A program made the translations under genes and the position numbers. A stretch of 64,000 bases of DNA from Rhodoferax sp. (GTDB lineage: Bacteria > Pseudomonadota > Gammaproteobacteria > Burkholderiales > Burkholderiaceae_C). Location of the stretch: contig JARLJH010000069.1 of the NCBI GenBank assembly GCA_031291305.1, positions 1 to 64,000 on the forward strand, in the 5' to 3' direction. A model generated the notes under the pieces. That model made no database searches and was not told where the DNA came from. It saw only the letters and a program-made list of their open reading frames with translations. Positions 45,849-56,201 of this stretch are shown in pieces; position 1 is the stretch's first letter; each line of letters begins with the position of its first letter.

Positions 45849-46756
45849 GATGACGAGCGCTTGTTGAACAGCGCCTTGCCAGCGCGGGCGTTGGTGGGGC
45901 GCCCCAGATAGTCACTGATGAACTGGCCCGCGTCGATCAGCTTGTCCAGGTCAATCCCTGTGTCGATGCCCATGCCGTGCAGCATGTAGACCACGTCCTC
46001 AGTCGCTACGTTTCCGGTAGCTCCTTTGGCATATGGGCAGCCGCCCAGACCCGCTACAGATGCATCAAATTGCCAGACACCCATTTGCAGGCAGATCAAG
46101 GTATTGGCCAAGGCTTGGCCGTAGGTGTCGTGAAAATGACCCGATATGTCGTTGATATCAAAGTGCTTCAAAGTAGCCTCGACCGCGCGCTGCACCTTCA
46201 GCGGTGTGCCCACACCAATGGTGTCGGCCACCCCCACATGCTGTACACCAATGCCTTTCATCAGCCCCGCCAGGTAGCTGACGCGCTCTGGCGCAATGTC
46301 GCCCTCGTACGGGCAGCCAACGGTGCAGCTCATCGCGCCACGCACATAGATGCCCGCCGCACGCGCAGCCGCCACCACGGGCGCAAAACGCTCGATGCTC
46401 TCGGCAATGCTGCAGTTGATGTTCTTCTGGCTGAACGCCTCGCTGGCCGCGCCAAACACCACAATCTCATCGGGTTTGGACAGCAGCGCCGCTTCAAAAC
46501 CTTTCAGGTTGGGCGTCAGCACCGAATAACGCACGCCGGGTTTGCGGTTGATTCCAGCCATGACCTCGGTGTTGTCGGCCATCTGCGGCACCCACTTGGG
46601 GCTGACGAAACTGGTGACTTCAATCTCGGTCAGACCAGCGGCCTGCAGCCGATGCACCAGTTCGATCTTGACCGCCGCTGGCACGGTTTGTTTTTCATTC
46701 TGCAAGCCGTCGCGCGGGCCGACTTCAACGAGTTTGACTTTGGAGGGGAGATTCAA
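45845..46756 (-). CDS. Hydroxymethylglutaryl-CoA lyase
   Basis: This 303-residue TIM-barrel enzyme cleaves HMG-CoA into acetyl-CoA and acetoacetate, the last step of leucine catabolism. Seen: VEVGPRDGLQNEK with metal-binding Asp, SFVSPKWVPQMAD, the GCPYEGD and HFHDTYGQALAN metal-ligand motifs, and the active-site Cys loop GGCPYAKGATGNVATED. It pairs in function with the liu cluster at 54,162-61,200, though it sits in the ybaK operon. Also called mvaB or liuE. Confidence 0.93.
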   Translation of the reverse strand: MNLPSKVKLVEVGPRDGLQNEKQTVPAAVKIELVHRLQAAGLTEIEVTSFVSPKWVPQMADNTEVMAGINRKPGVRYSVLTPNLKGFEAALLSKPDEIVVFGAASEAFSQKNINCSIAESIERFAPVVAAARAAGIYVRGAMSCTVGCPYEGDIAPERVSYLAGLMKGIGVQHVGVADTIGVGTPLKVQRAVEATLKHFDINDISGHFHDTYGQALANTLICLQMGVWQFDASVAGLGGCPYAKGATGNVATEDVVYMLHGMGIDTGIDLDKLIDAGQFISDYLGRPTNARAGKALFNKRSSS

Positions 46757-46842
46757 GCGTTGCTCCTATTGGCTTTGATCTGGTTTGATGGGCAAGAATG
46801 CCACAATTCAGCTGAACAGGCGACTCAAGGTGCCTTTTTTTG

Positions 46843-47784
46843 TCAATAACCGCTCCCCACGTTAACGATGCCTGATAGCGGCTCGCCACGCTGCATGGCC
46901 GATATCTTGTCGGCGATCTGCGCGATGCTTTCACTGCGCAAGGTCCGCGCCGAAGTGTGCGGGGTGATCGTCACCTTGGGGTGCTGCCAGAACGGATGAT
47001 CTGGCGGCAGCGGCTCGGTGCGGAACACGTCAAGCGTCGCGCCAGCCAAGTGGCCGCTGTGGATCAGCGCCAGCAAATCATCGTCCACCAGATGTGCACC
47101 GCGCGCCACATTGATGACATAGCCGCCTGGCTGCAGTCGGCCCAAGGTGTCGCGGTTCAAGATGTTGGTGGTGTCAGGCGTGAGCGGCAGCAGGTTCACC
47201 AGCATGCGGCTGCTGGCCAGAAAATCATTGAACTGCGCCGCACCGCTGAAGCCGTGCACACCTTCCAGCACCTTGGGCGAGCGGCTCCAGCCATTGACGG
47301 GAAATTCAAAGTGCTGCAAAGCCTGCGCCACGCGCGCGCCCAGCACCCCCAGCCCCATCACCCCCACGGGGAAATCACTGCGCTGGCGCGGCTTGTAAAA
47401 CGTCCAACGCCCGGCACGGGCGTCTTCTGCATAGGCGTTGAGATCACGAAAGTGGCGGATCACGGCTTGGCAGACGTATTCAGCCATCTGCACCGCCATG
47501 CCCGCGTCCTCCAGTCGCACCACAACGGCCTGCGGCGGCAGGCGCAGTTTCATCAGCGCATCAACCCCGGCGCCGATATTGAACACGCCCTTGAGTTGCG
47601 ATTGCTCGTCAAAAAAAGCCTGTGGCGGCGCCCAGACCACGGCGTAGTCGGCAGCGGGTACACCGGGCTGCCAAACCGATACTTCAGCCAGCGGCAAAGC
47701 CGCGCGAAGACCTGTCAGCCAGGGTTCGGGGTCGGTGTTGGTACAGCAAAAGCTGATGCGAATGGGGGAAATGTCTGCTTTCAA
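46843..47784 (-). CDS. ghrA: Glyoxylate/hydroxypyruvate reductase A
   Basis: This 313-residue D-2-hydroxyacid dehydrogenase lacks a clear GxGxxG as such but has GVMGLGVLGARVAQAL (NAD(P) site, near 145), then LVNLLPLTPDTTNILN, NVARGAHLVDDDLLALIHSGHLAGATLDVFRTEPLPPDHPFW with the catalytic Arg, Glu and His, and HTSARTL. The short N-terminal domain is that of GhrA. It reduces glyoxylate and hydroxypyruvate. A dispersed repeat copy lies just upstream. Confidence 0.9.
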   Translation of the reverse strand: MKADISPIRISFCCTNTDPEPWLTGLRAALPLAEVSVWQPGVPAADYAVVWAPPQAFFDEQSQLKGVFNIGAGVDALMKLRLPPQAVVVRLEDAGMAVQMAEYVCQAVIRHFRDLNAYAEDARAGRWTFYKPRQRSDFPVGVMGLGVLGARVAQALQHFEFPVNGWSRSPKVLEGVHGFSGAAQFNDFLASSRMLVNLLPLTPDTTNILNRDTLGRLQPGGYVINVARGAHLVDDDLLALIHSGHLAGATLDVFRTEPLPPDHPFWQHPKVTITPHTSARTLRSESIAQIADKISAMQRGEPLSGIVNVGSGY

Positions 47785-47788
47785 GTTT

Positions 47789-47832
47789 GTAGCTAGTAGC
47801 CAATAATATACGTGGGCTAGAGGCCAAATGTG
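47789..47832 (+). repeat. Dispersed AGCTAT/GAGGCC repeat, copy F
   Basis: GTAGCTAGTAGCC, then ACGTGGGCTAGAGGCCAAATG, a shortened copy upstream of ghrA. Confidence 0.65.
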
Positions 47833-47863
47833 CCCACAACTTTACAGACTGGGTCCACGACAC

Positions 47864-48256
47864 TCATTCAGGTTCATGGCAGGCGACACACAGTTTATTG
47901 CCATCCGGATCACGGAAATAGGCCCCGTAGTAATGTGCGTGGTACTCCGGGCGCAGCCCCGGTTCGCCTTCAGAGGTGCCGCCGTTTTGCAGGGCCACTT
48001 CATGCGCCTGCCGAACCATGAGCCGAGTAGCGGCCATAAACGCCACCATGGTGCCATTGCCCGGCGAGGGTGCCTGACCATTGTGGGGATGTGCAATCAC
48101 AAACAAAGGCCGCGCCACCGGCTGAGACTGCCAGCCCGCCCAGGGCCGATCTCGCTCGCAAAAGCGCTGCTGGACGCCCAGCACGCGCATCAGCGGCTCG
48201 TAAAACGCCAGGGCGCGGTCGAAGTCTGTGATGCCTACGAAGATGTGGGAAAACAT
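47864..48256 (-). CDS. VOC family protein (glyoxalase/dioxygenase fold)
   Basis: This 130-residue protein starts MFSHIFVGITDFDRALAFYEPLM, the first beta-alpha-beta-beta-beta unit with a His metal ligand, and ends EYHAHYYGAYFRDPDGNKLCVACHEPE, the second unit with the Glu. VOC proteins act on small substrates or bind drugs; substrate unknown. Its first 72 codons and the preceding about 35 bases recur at 49,998-50,255, beyond the xre-azlCD cassette. Confidence 0.88.
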   Translation of the reverse strand: MFSHIFVGITDFDRALAFYEPLMRVLGVQQRFCERDRPWAGWQSQPVARPLFVIAHPHNGQAPSPGNGTMVAFMAATRLMVRQAHEVALQNGGTSEGEPGLRPEYHAHYYGAYFRDPDGNKLCVACHEPE

Positions 48257-48296
48257 CTGGAGAGCCTTTCTAAAAAAAAGTACCTAGCAATTGAAG
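48047..48296. repeat. Direct repeat copy 1 (VOC gene 5' part)
   Basis: This segment holds the first about 70 codons of the VOC gene and its upstream region. It recurs with about 85-90 % identity by eye at 50,006-50,255 in the same orientation, flanking the xre-azlCD cassette. Confidence 0.85.
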
Positions 48297-48340
48297 GAGG
48301 CGTCGCGTCCCAGCAAAAGCCGAACAGCATTTTTCATCAA

Positions 48341-48910
48341 CTACGGGTACTCAACAATCAGAATTGCCCGAGTATCGGGTTCGTTCGCTTCGTAAGAATG
48401 TGCCACGTCACCAGCATAAGAGGCGTAGTCTCCAGGTAGAAGTTCAATTGTTTTCCCGACAGGTCCCAGACGAGCTTTACCGCTTGTCAGGATGACATGC
48501 TCAACCGTACCGGCGGCATGGGGGACAGAGGTTTTTGTGATACCGGGCTCAAAATGGATGCGATAAATGTCCCGGCGTACACGCTGCGGGCACACGGACA
48601 GCAAAACCGCCTCATAAGCAGCATCCGCGGCTCGCGCAATCATCCCTTCAGAAGCACGAACAACTTGCACCTGCACGGTCTGAGGATCAAGCAATCGACT
48701 GAATGGCACGTTTAGCCCCATTGCAAGGGCCCACAGGCTCTCCAATGATGGGTTTCCAACGCCCGCTTCAAGCTGAGAAAGCGTGGATTTGGCAACGCCA
48801 GATTTACGGGCAAGTTCTGAAATCGATAACCCAACCTGTTCGCGCTCGCGCCTCAACGCGGCAGCAATGGCGGGTAATGGTCCTGTGTGCGTGTCTTTTG
48901 CAATCTTCAT
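48341..48910 (-). CDS. XRE-cupin transcriptional regulator
   Basis: This 189-residue regulator has an N-terminal XRE-type helix-turn-helix (LRREREQVGLSISELARKSGVAKSTLSQLEAG, about residues 18-50) and a C-terminal cupin domain (FEPGITKTSVPHAAGTVEHVILTSGKARLG) that may bind a ligand. Such proteins often regulate the adjacent transporter. It is divergent from azlC, with a perfect palindrome between the two starts, and so probably controls azlCD and itself. Confidence 0.9.
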   Translation of the reverse strand: MKIAKDTHTGPLPAIAAALRREREQVGLSISELARKSGVAKSTLSQLEAGVGNPSLESLWALAMGLNVPFSRLLDPQTVQVQVVRASEGMIARAADAAYEAVLLSVCPQRVRRDIYRIHFEPGITKTSVPHAAGTVEHVILTSGKARLGPVGKTIELLPGDYASYAGDVAHSYEANEPDTRAILIVEYP

Positions 48911-48960
48911 TATAAAAAACGATCGTTTCGTTTGACAAACATCGTGATGTTGTTCATTAT
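48909..48960. promoter_or_regulatory. Divergent promoters and palindromic operator for xre and azlC
   Basis: The plus strand has TTGACA (48,932-48,937), 17 bases and CATTAT (48,955-48,960), a near-consensus sigma-70 promoter. On the minus strand TTGTCA (48,938-48,933), 18 bases and TATAAT (48,914-48,909) overlap it. The perfect palindrome AAACGATCGTTT (48,917-48,928) sits in the spacer of the xre promoter and directly upstream of the azlC -35 box, a fitting site for the XRE regulator. Confidence 0.7.
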
Positions 48961-48967
48961 CTCGAAC

Positions 48968-49672
48968 ATGCGTTCTTTATTCAAAACAATCACCAATGCA
49001 ACTCTACGTGACGTCGGGCTCGTTTGCTTGGCCGACGGCATCGTTGGCATCTCGTTTGGTGCCATTTCGGTATCCGGTGGACTTCCCCCATGGTTTCCAA
49101 TTGCGCTTTCCCTGCTGGTTTTTGCTGGCGGTGCTCAATTTGCCACAGTGGGCGTTCTTTTGGCAGGAGGAGATCCTCTGACCGCTGCGGCAACCGGATT
49201 AGCGTTAAACGGGCGACTCGTGGCCTACGGGTTTACGGTGTCTGAGGTACTTGGTCAGGGCCGGATAGCACGCTTGCTCGGTTCGCATTTCATTCTGGAC
49301 GAGTCAGTCGCATTCGCCATGAAGCAAACAGAACCCGATGCCAAACGAGCTGCATTCTGGGCTAGCGGAATCATGATCTTTGTGGTGTGGAACCTTGCTG
49401 TCTTGGCTGGTGCTCTGGCTGGTAAATCCATCGGTAACGCAAGCAGCTTTGGTCTTGATGCTGCCTTCCCGGCCTTATTGTTTGCCCTCGTACTACCAGC
49501 ACTGTCCAACAAGACAACCCGTCACCATGCATTGGGGGGGTGCTTGGTGGCGACCATTAGCACGCAGTTGATGGCCCCCGGGTTGTCTGTGTTGGCAGCG
49601 CTGCTGGTTCTTGTGCCGTCAGCGTGGCGGTCACGCATACATCAACTCCATTCAACGAAGACACCAAGTTAA
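48968..49672 (+). CDS. azlC: AzlC-family branched-chain amino acid exporter subunit
   Basis: This 234-residue inner-membrane protein has the AzlC block SFGAISVSGGLPPWFPIALSLLVFAGGAQFATVGVL, about seven membrane helices, and a basic end. With AzlD it exports branched-chain amino acids or analogues. I chose ATG 48,968; the promoter predicts a transcript start at about 48,967, so this would be a leaderless mRNA. An in-frame ATG at 48,947 lies upstream of that start. AzlD follows 5 bases after the stop. Confidence 0.87.
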   Translation: MRSLFKTITNATLRDVGLVCLADGIVGISFGAISVSGGLPPWFPIALSLLVFAGGAQFATVGVLLAGGDPLTAAATGLALNGRLVAYGFTVSEVLGQGRIARLLGSHFILDESVAFAMKQTEPDAKRAAFWASGIMIFVVWNLAVLAGALAGKSIGNASSFGLDAAFPALLFALVLPALSNKTTRHHALGGCLVATISTQLMAPGLSVLAALLVLVPSAWRSRIHQLHSTKTPS

Positions 49673-49677
49673 GAACC

Positions 49678-49983
49678 ATGTATCAAACCCTTTGGATGCT
49701 TGCCGTTGGCACTTTTTGTCTTCGGTTGGCGGGACCATTTTTTGCGGGGAAACTCACCTTGACGACCAGCTTGCAATCCCTGCTTTCAGAGGCAGCCATC
49801 GTGCTCCTTTGTGCACTTGCTGCAGTGTCCAGCGTCTTGGATGGAGCCCAATTTGCCGGTTGGGCACGCCCCATCGGGGTTCTTGTGGGCATTGTTTTAA
49901 CCCTGAGAAGAGCACCGTTCCCAGTCATCGTCGTTACCTCTGCCTGTGTCACGGCTGGATTGCGCTACTTGGGACTTTCCTGA
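49678..49983 (+). CDS. azlD: AzlD-family transporter subunit
   Basis: This 101-residue small membrane protein has three or four helices: WMLAVGTFCLRLAGPFFAG, EAAIVLLCALAAVS and FPVIVVTSACVTAGLRYLGL. It is the partner of AzlC in a two-subunit exporter. It starts at ATG 49,678, five bases after the azlC stop. Its stop is followed within 15 bases by the second copy of the VOC repeat. Confidence 0.87.
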   Translation: MYQTLWMLAVGTFCLRLAGPFFAGKLTLTTSLQSLLSEAAIVLLCALAAVSSVLDGAQFAGWARPIGVLVGIVLTLRRAPFPVIVVTSACVTAGLRYLGLS

Positions 49984-49997
49984 GAATCGGCTGCGAC

Positions 49998-50217
49998 CGC
50001 ATGCCACCAAGGTGCCATTGCCCGGTGCGCGTGCCTGACCATTGTGCGGATGCGCGATAACGAACAAAGGCCACGCCACCGGCTGCGACTGCCAGCCCGC
50101 CCAAGGCCGATCACGCTCGCAAAAACGCTGCTAAATGCCCAACACATCCATCAGCGGCTCGTAGAACGCCAGGGCGCAGTCGAAGTCTGTGATGCCTGCG
50201 AATACGTGTGAAAACAT
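49998..50217 (-). pseudogene. Truncated duplicate of the VOC gene
   Basis: On the minus strand it begins MFSHVFAGITDFDCALAFYEPLMDVLG and then a TAG (50,133-50,131) where the intact gene has CAG. The frame resumes after the stop (RFCERDRPWAGWQSQPVA, HPHNGQA, GNGTLVA) and ends at about codon 74 next to azlD. Only the first part of the gene is present, so it is a dead remnant that marks one edge of the xre-azlCD cassette. Confidence 0.88.
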
Positions 50218-50255
50218 CTGGTGAGGTTTTCTGAAAATAGTGCCTAGCGATTGAC
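50006..50255. repeat. Direct repeat copy 2 (VOC gene 5' part)
   Basis: Partner of the repeat at 48,047-48,296, in the same orientation, separated from it by about 1.7 kb. Confidence 0.85.
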
Positions 50256-50267
50256 GGTTGAAGCTCC

Positions 50268-50945
50268 TCATTTGAATGTTTGCTTTGCATAGTGAGGAAT
50301 GAGGTACACCCCTTGCAACAGATGTTCGCAAACATCGATAGCCAGCATAAGCTGATCCGATTTATGCGGTTTGACTTCATGTGCGGCATCGTTGCCGAGG
50401 GTCCGTATTTTGTGCAAGATAGTTGCCCCATCCGCAGTGAGCACCCCAACAGTGATTAGGGCATCAATCTTTTCATACAGATTGTGCCCAGTGGCTTGCT
50501 TATCCTTACAGATAGTTTCGACCAATGCACGGATACCGATTCCTGCCAACACTGGCTGGTCGTTGTTCATCGCCTTTATGGTTTCTTCGTAGATGCGTTG
50601 CACAGTTGGAGGGAGCAGGTGAATGTCCTTGACTGGGGTGCGCCCCTCGTTTCGGCTGGGATACAACGTTACTGATTCGACACACTCCAAGTGATCATCG
50701 ACAAAGTCATAGTCTTCCGAATTTGTACTAATGATGCGGAACGACGTGGTTTCGCACCCTTGGCATTGGACTATCTGGTGATGTATGTCATATTGAACCG
50801 AGTTCTCGCCATACCAGTCTTCGCCGTCGAGATCGGCTGAGGCAAGAACTTTGTGTTTCGTTGACCGCTTGCACTCGGTGCATGGAACGTCCACTACGGT
50901 ACCAGCAGTCTTATTGACATTGAGGGTGCGAATGTTCTGTGGCAT
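50268..50945 (-). CDS. DUF4145 domain protein
   Basis: This 225-residue protein has an N-terminal zinc-ribbon-like region (VPCTECKRSTKHKV and VQCQGCETTSFRI, four Cys) and a helical C-terminal DUF4145 domain (GIGIRALVETICKDKQATGHNLYEKIDAL ... LGNDAAHEVKPH). DUF4145 occurs alone or fused to restriction-type nucleases and may bind nucleic acid or act in defence, but no function is proven. It lies at the edge of the duplicated region, alone. Confidence 0.85.
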   Translation of the reverse strand: MPQNIRTLNVNKTAGTVVDVPCTECKRSTKHKVLASADLDGEDWYGENSVQYDIHHQIVQCQGCETTSFRIISTNSEDYDFVDDHLECVESVTLYPSRNEGRTPVKDIHLLPPTVQRIYEETIKAMNNDQPVLAGIGIRALVETICKDKQATGHNLYEKIDALITVGVLTADGATILHKIRTLGNDAAHEVKPHKSDQLMLAIDVCEHLLQGVYLIPHYAKQTFK

Positions 50946-53528
<2,583 letters not shown>

Positions 53529-53546
53529 GTCGGTGGCTTAAAGAGG

Positions 53547-53568
53547 GCCTTGGCCTGCGGGCCAAGGC
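53547..53568 (+). terminator. Possible terminator hairpin after katG
   Basis: The perfect stem GCCTTGGCC/GGCCAAGGC with loop TGCG lies 19 bases after katG. No T tract follows, so it may only protect the 3' end. Confidence 0.45.
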
Positions 53569-53617
53569 TTGCGATGTCCCATCGGAATGACCGATTTACA
53601 CGTCGAATGCAAGCGAC

Positions 53618-54100
53618 CTATTCGCGCCCAGTGTTTCGCTCCATCCGTGGGCCAATGACAGAAAACCCGTTGTTCAAATAGAAGTCAACCGTAGACTGCC
53701 ACCGTGGTAAGCCTGGTGCACCGACCTCCAGTACGGACCAGCCCTTCTCTACAGCAAACTTGTCTGCCGCCGTCAAGAGCATTGCGCCAATGTCCTTGCT
53801 TCTGAATTCAGGCAGCACATAAAGCTCCGAAATTTCCCCAAAAACGCCACCGGCATAGATGGCCGCACATTCATTCAAGACGATCACGCCAACCGGCCTA
53901 TCTTCCCTCTTTGCCAGCATGGCCCACACTTTGGTTGCATCGCCGAGCAGCTCGACGGCCGCAGCGACGTAGGTTGCCTCTGCAAAGTTGTGCGCTTGCT
54001 CCGGAAACAGCTCTCGCAACAGCGCGCAAACAAATATGCCGACTTGCGGATGTTCATGGGCGTCAGCCAAAGAGATGACGATGTCGGAGGAGTTTTTCAT
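53618..54100 (-). CDS. GNAT family N-acetyltransferase
   Basis: This 160-residue protein has the GNAT fold: EISELYVLPEFRSKDIGAMLLTAADKFAVEKG holds motif A (the acetyl-CoA binding R/Q-x-x-G-x-G/A is RSKDIGA), and LEVGAPGLPRWQSTVDFYLNNGFSVIGPRM is motif B. Substrate unknown. ATG 54,100 is preferred over an upstream start at 54,154 that would run into an unconserved extension. It is convergent with katG. Confidence 0.87.
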   Translation of the reverse strand: MKNSSDIVISLADAHEHPQVGIFVCALLRELFPEQAHNFAEATYVAAAVELLGDATKVWAMLAKREDRPVGVIVLNECAAIYAGGVFGEISELYVLPEFRSKDIGAMLLTAADKFAVEKGWSVLEVGAPGLPRWQSTVDFYLNNGFSVIGPRMERNTGRE

Positions 54101-54161
54101 GCAGCACCTGTCATTAGATGTTGGTCCGTTTTGGACTCTAGACATGGCTTCCAAATTTGAC

Positions 54162-56201
54162 TCACGCCGCTTCGCTGCTTAGCCTCAGCAACTCTGCCCC
54201 TTCCACCACCTGATCGCCCGGCGCGTAGAGCAGTTCGGCCACCACACCGTCCATCGGCGCGGCGATGGTGTGCTCCATCTTCATCGCATCCATCACCGCC
54301 AGCGGCTGACCTTTTTTGACCACATCACCAGCTTGCACGGCAAACGACACCACTTTGCCCGGCATGGGCGCGGTCAGGCGGCCGCCCTCGGCGGGTGCTT
54401 CACCGGCGTGCAGCAGCAAATCCACTGCAATGATTTGTGTAGCACCTTGCGCAGTATGGATGTGGGCTACCTCGCCTTTTCGATACACATTCACCAACGC
54501 ACGCTGGCCAGCGAATTGCAGGTCAATGCCTTGCCCCGTGGCTGCAAAGCTCAGCACGCCAGCGGCGTCACCCACCTTGAACGACAGCGCACCGTCGTGC
54601 AAATAGGTCAGCCCCGCCCGCACATGTTCACCGCCAAATTCAAATTCGAAGCGGCGGGTGAACACACCGTGGCTGCGCCAGCCGTCGGTGCGACTGAACG
54701 GATCGGCGGTTTGCGTGGCGCGCTCGTCCAGCAGGGTTTGCGCCACGTCTGCAGCGGCAGCCAGCGCCAGACCGACGCGCTCCTGGTTGAACAGCACGGC
54801 GGCTTCGCGCGGGATCAGCGCAGTGTCGAGCTGGGCGTTGGCAAACGAGTCGCTGTGCACAACATGGCGCAAGAACTGCACGTTGGTGGTCAGGCCGACG
54901 ATGTGGGTTGCGGCCAGCGCCGCATCCAGCCGTGCCAGCGCCTGTTCGCGCGTGTCGCCATGCACGATGAGCTTGGCCACCATCGAGTCGTAAAACGGGC
55001 TGATGACATCGCCTTCGCGCACGCCGTCGTCAAAGCGCACGCTCTGGGCATCACGTGCGCGGCTGCCGTCGGGTGAGTTGACCGGCGGTTGGAACGACAC
55101 ATGCGCGGGCTTGCGGTAGACATCAAGCGTGCCGGTGGCAGGCAGGAAGTTGTTGTCGGGGTTCTCGGCGCAGATACGCGCTTCGATGGCGTGGCCGGTG
55201 ATCTTGAGCTGATCCTGGCGCATCGGCAGCGGTTCGCCACTGGCGACGCGCAGTTGCCACTCCACCAGATCCTGGCCGGTGATGGCCTCGGTCACCGGGT
55301 GTTCAACTTGCAGGCGGGTGTTCATTTCCATGAAGAAGAATGACATGCTGCCATCGGGTTTCTGTTCGACGATGAATTCCACCGTGCCCGCACCCACGTA
55401 GTTCACCGCACGCGCCGCAGCCACGGCGGCGTTGCCCATCTGCTGGCGCATCTCGGGCGTCATGCCCGGCGCGGGCGCTTCCTCCAGTACCTTCTGGTGG
55501 CGGCGCTGCACCGAGCAGTCGCGCTCAAACAAATACACATAGTTGCCCAGCGTGTCGCCAAACACCTGAATTTCGATGTGGCGCGGGCGCTGCACGTATT
55601 TCTCGATCAGCACTGCGTCACTGCCAAAGCTGTTGATGGCTTCGCGCTTGCACGATTCCAGCGCGGCCATGAAGTCTTCTGCCTTGTCCACCGCGCGCAT
55701 GCCCTTGCCGCCGCCGCCCGCGCTGGCCTTGATCAGCACCGGGTAACCGATGGCATCCGCCTCGCGCTGCAGCAGCGCCGCCCCTTGGGCTGCACCGTGG
55801 TAACCGGGTACCAGCGGTACACCGGCGCGCTCCATCAACTGTTTCGATTCCGCTTTCAAGCCCATGGCCTGAATGGCGGATGCGGGAGGTCCGATGAAGA
55901 CCAGTCCGGCGGCCACGCAGGCCTTGGCAAAGTCTTCGTTTTCGCTCAAAAAGCCGTAGCCGGGGTGAATGGCCTGCGCGCCGGTAGTCTTGGCCGCGTC
56001 GATGATGGTTTCCCAGCGCAGGTAGCTGTCTTTGGGAGCGCTTGAGCCGATGTGCACCGACTCATCGCAAGCGGCCACGTGTTTGGCACTGGCGTCCGCG
56101 TCGGAATACACGGCCACGGTCTGGATGCCCATACGGCGAGCGGTGGCGGCGACTCTGCAAGCGATCTCGCCACGATTGGCGATCAAGATTTTTGTAAACA
56201 T
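54162..56201 (-). CDS. Methylcrotonyl-CoA carboxylase biotin-containing alpha subunit
   Basis: This 679-residue biotin-dependent carboxylase subunit has a biotin carboxylase domain ([51 protein letters not shown]), a middle linker (about 460-600) and a C-terminal biotinyl domain with DAMKMEHTIAAP. With the beta subunit at 57,730 it carboxylates 3-methylcrotonyl-CoA in leucine catabolism (liuD/mccA). A propionyl-CoA or geranyl-CoA carboxylase cannot be excluded from this subunit alone, but the gene neighbours support the liu pathway. Confidence 0.9.
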   Translation of the reverse strand: MFTKILIANRGEIACRVAATARRMGIQTVAVYSDADASAKHVAACDESVHIGSSAPKDSYLRWETIIDAAKTTGAQAIHPGYGFLSENEDFAKACVAAGLVFIGPPASAIQAMGLKAESKQLMERAGVPLVPGYHGAAQGAALLQREADAIGYPVLIKASAGGGGKGMRAVDKAEDFMAALESCKREAINSFGSDAVLIEKYVQRPRHIEIQVFGDTLGNYVYLFERDCSVQRRHQKVLEEAPAPGMTPEMRQQMGNAAVAAARAVNYVGAGTVEFIVEQKPDGSMSFFFMEMNTRLQVEHPVTEAITGQDLVEWQLRVASGEPLPMRQDQLKITGHAIEARICAENPDNNFLPATGTLDVYRKPAHVSFQPPVNSPDGSRARDAQSVRFDDGVREGDVISPFYDSMVAKLIVHGDTREQALARLDAALAATHIVGLTTNVQFLRHVVHSDSFANAQLDTALIPREAAVLFNQERVGLALAAAADVAQTLLDERATQTADPFSRTDGWRSHGVFTRRFEFEFGGEHVRAGLTYLHDGALSFKVGDAAGVLSFAATGQGIDLQFAGQRALVNVYRKGEVAHIHTAQGATQIIAVDLLLHAGEAPAEGGRLTAPMPGKVVSFAVQAGDVVKKGQPLAVMDAMKMEHTIAAPMDGVVAELLYAPGDQVVEGAELLRLSSEAA

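Noticed and set aside
48047-50255. The xre-azlCD block as an insertion sequence or integron cassette.
   Set aside because: No transposase or integrase, no terminal inverted repeats and no attC-like hairpin were seen; the flanking repeats are gene copies.
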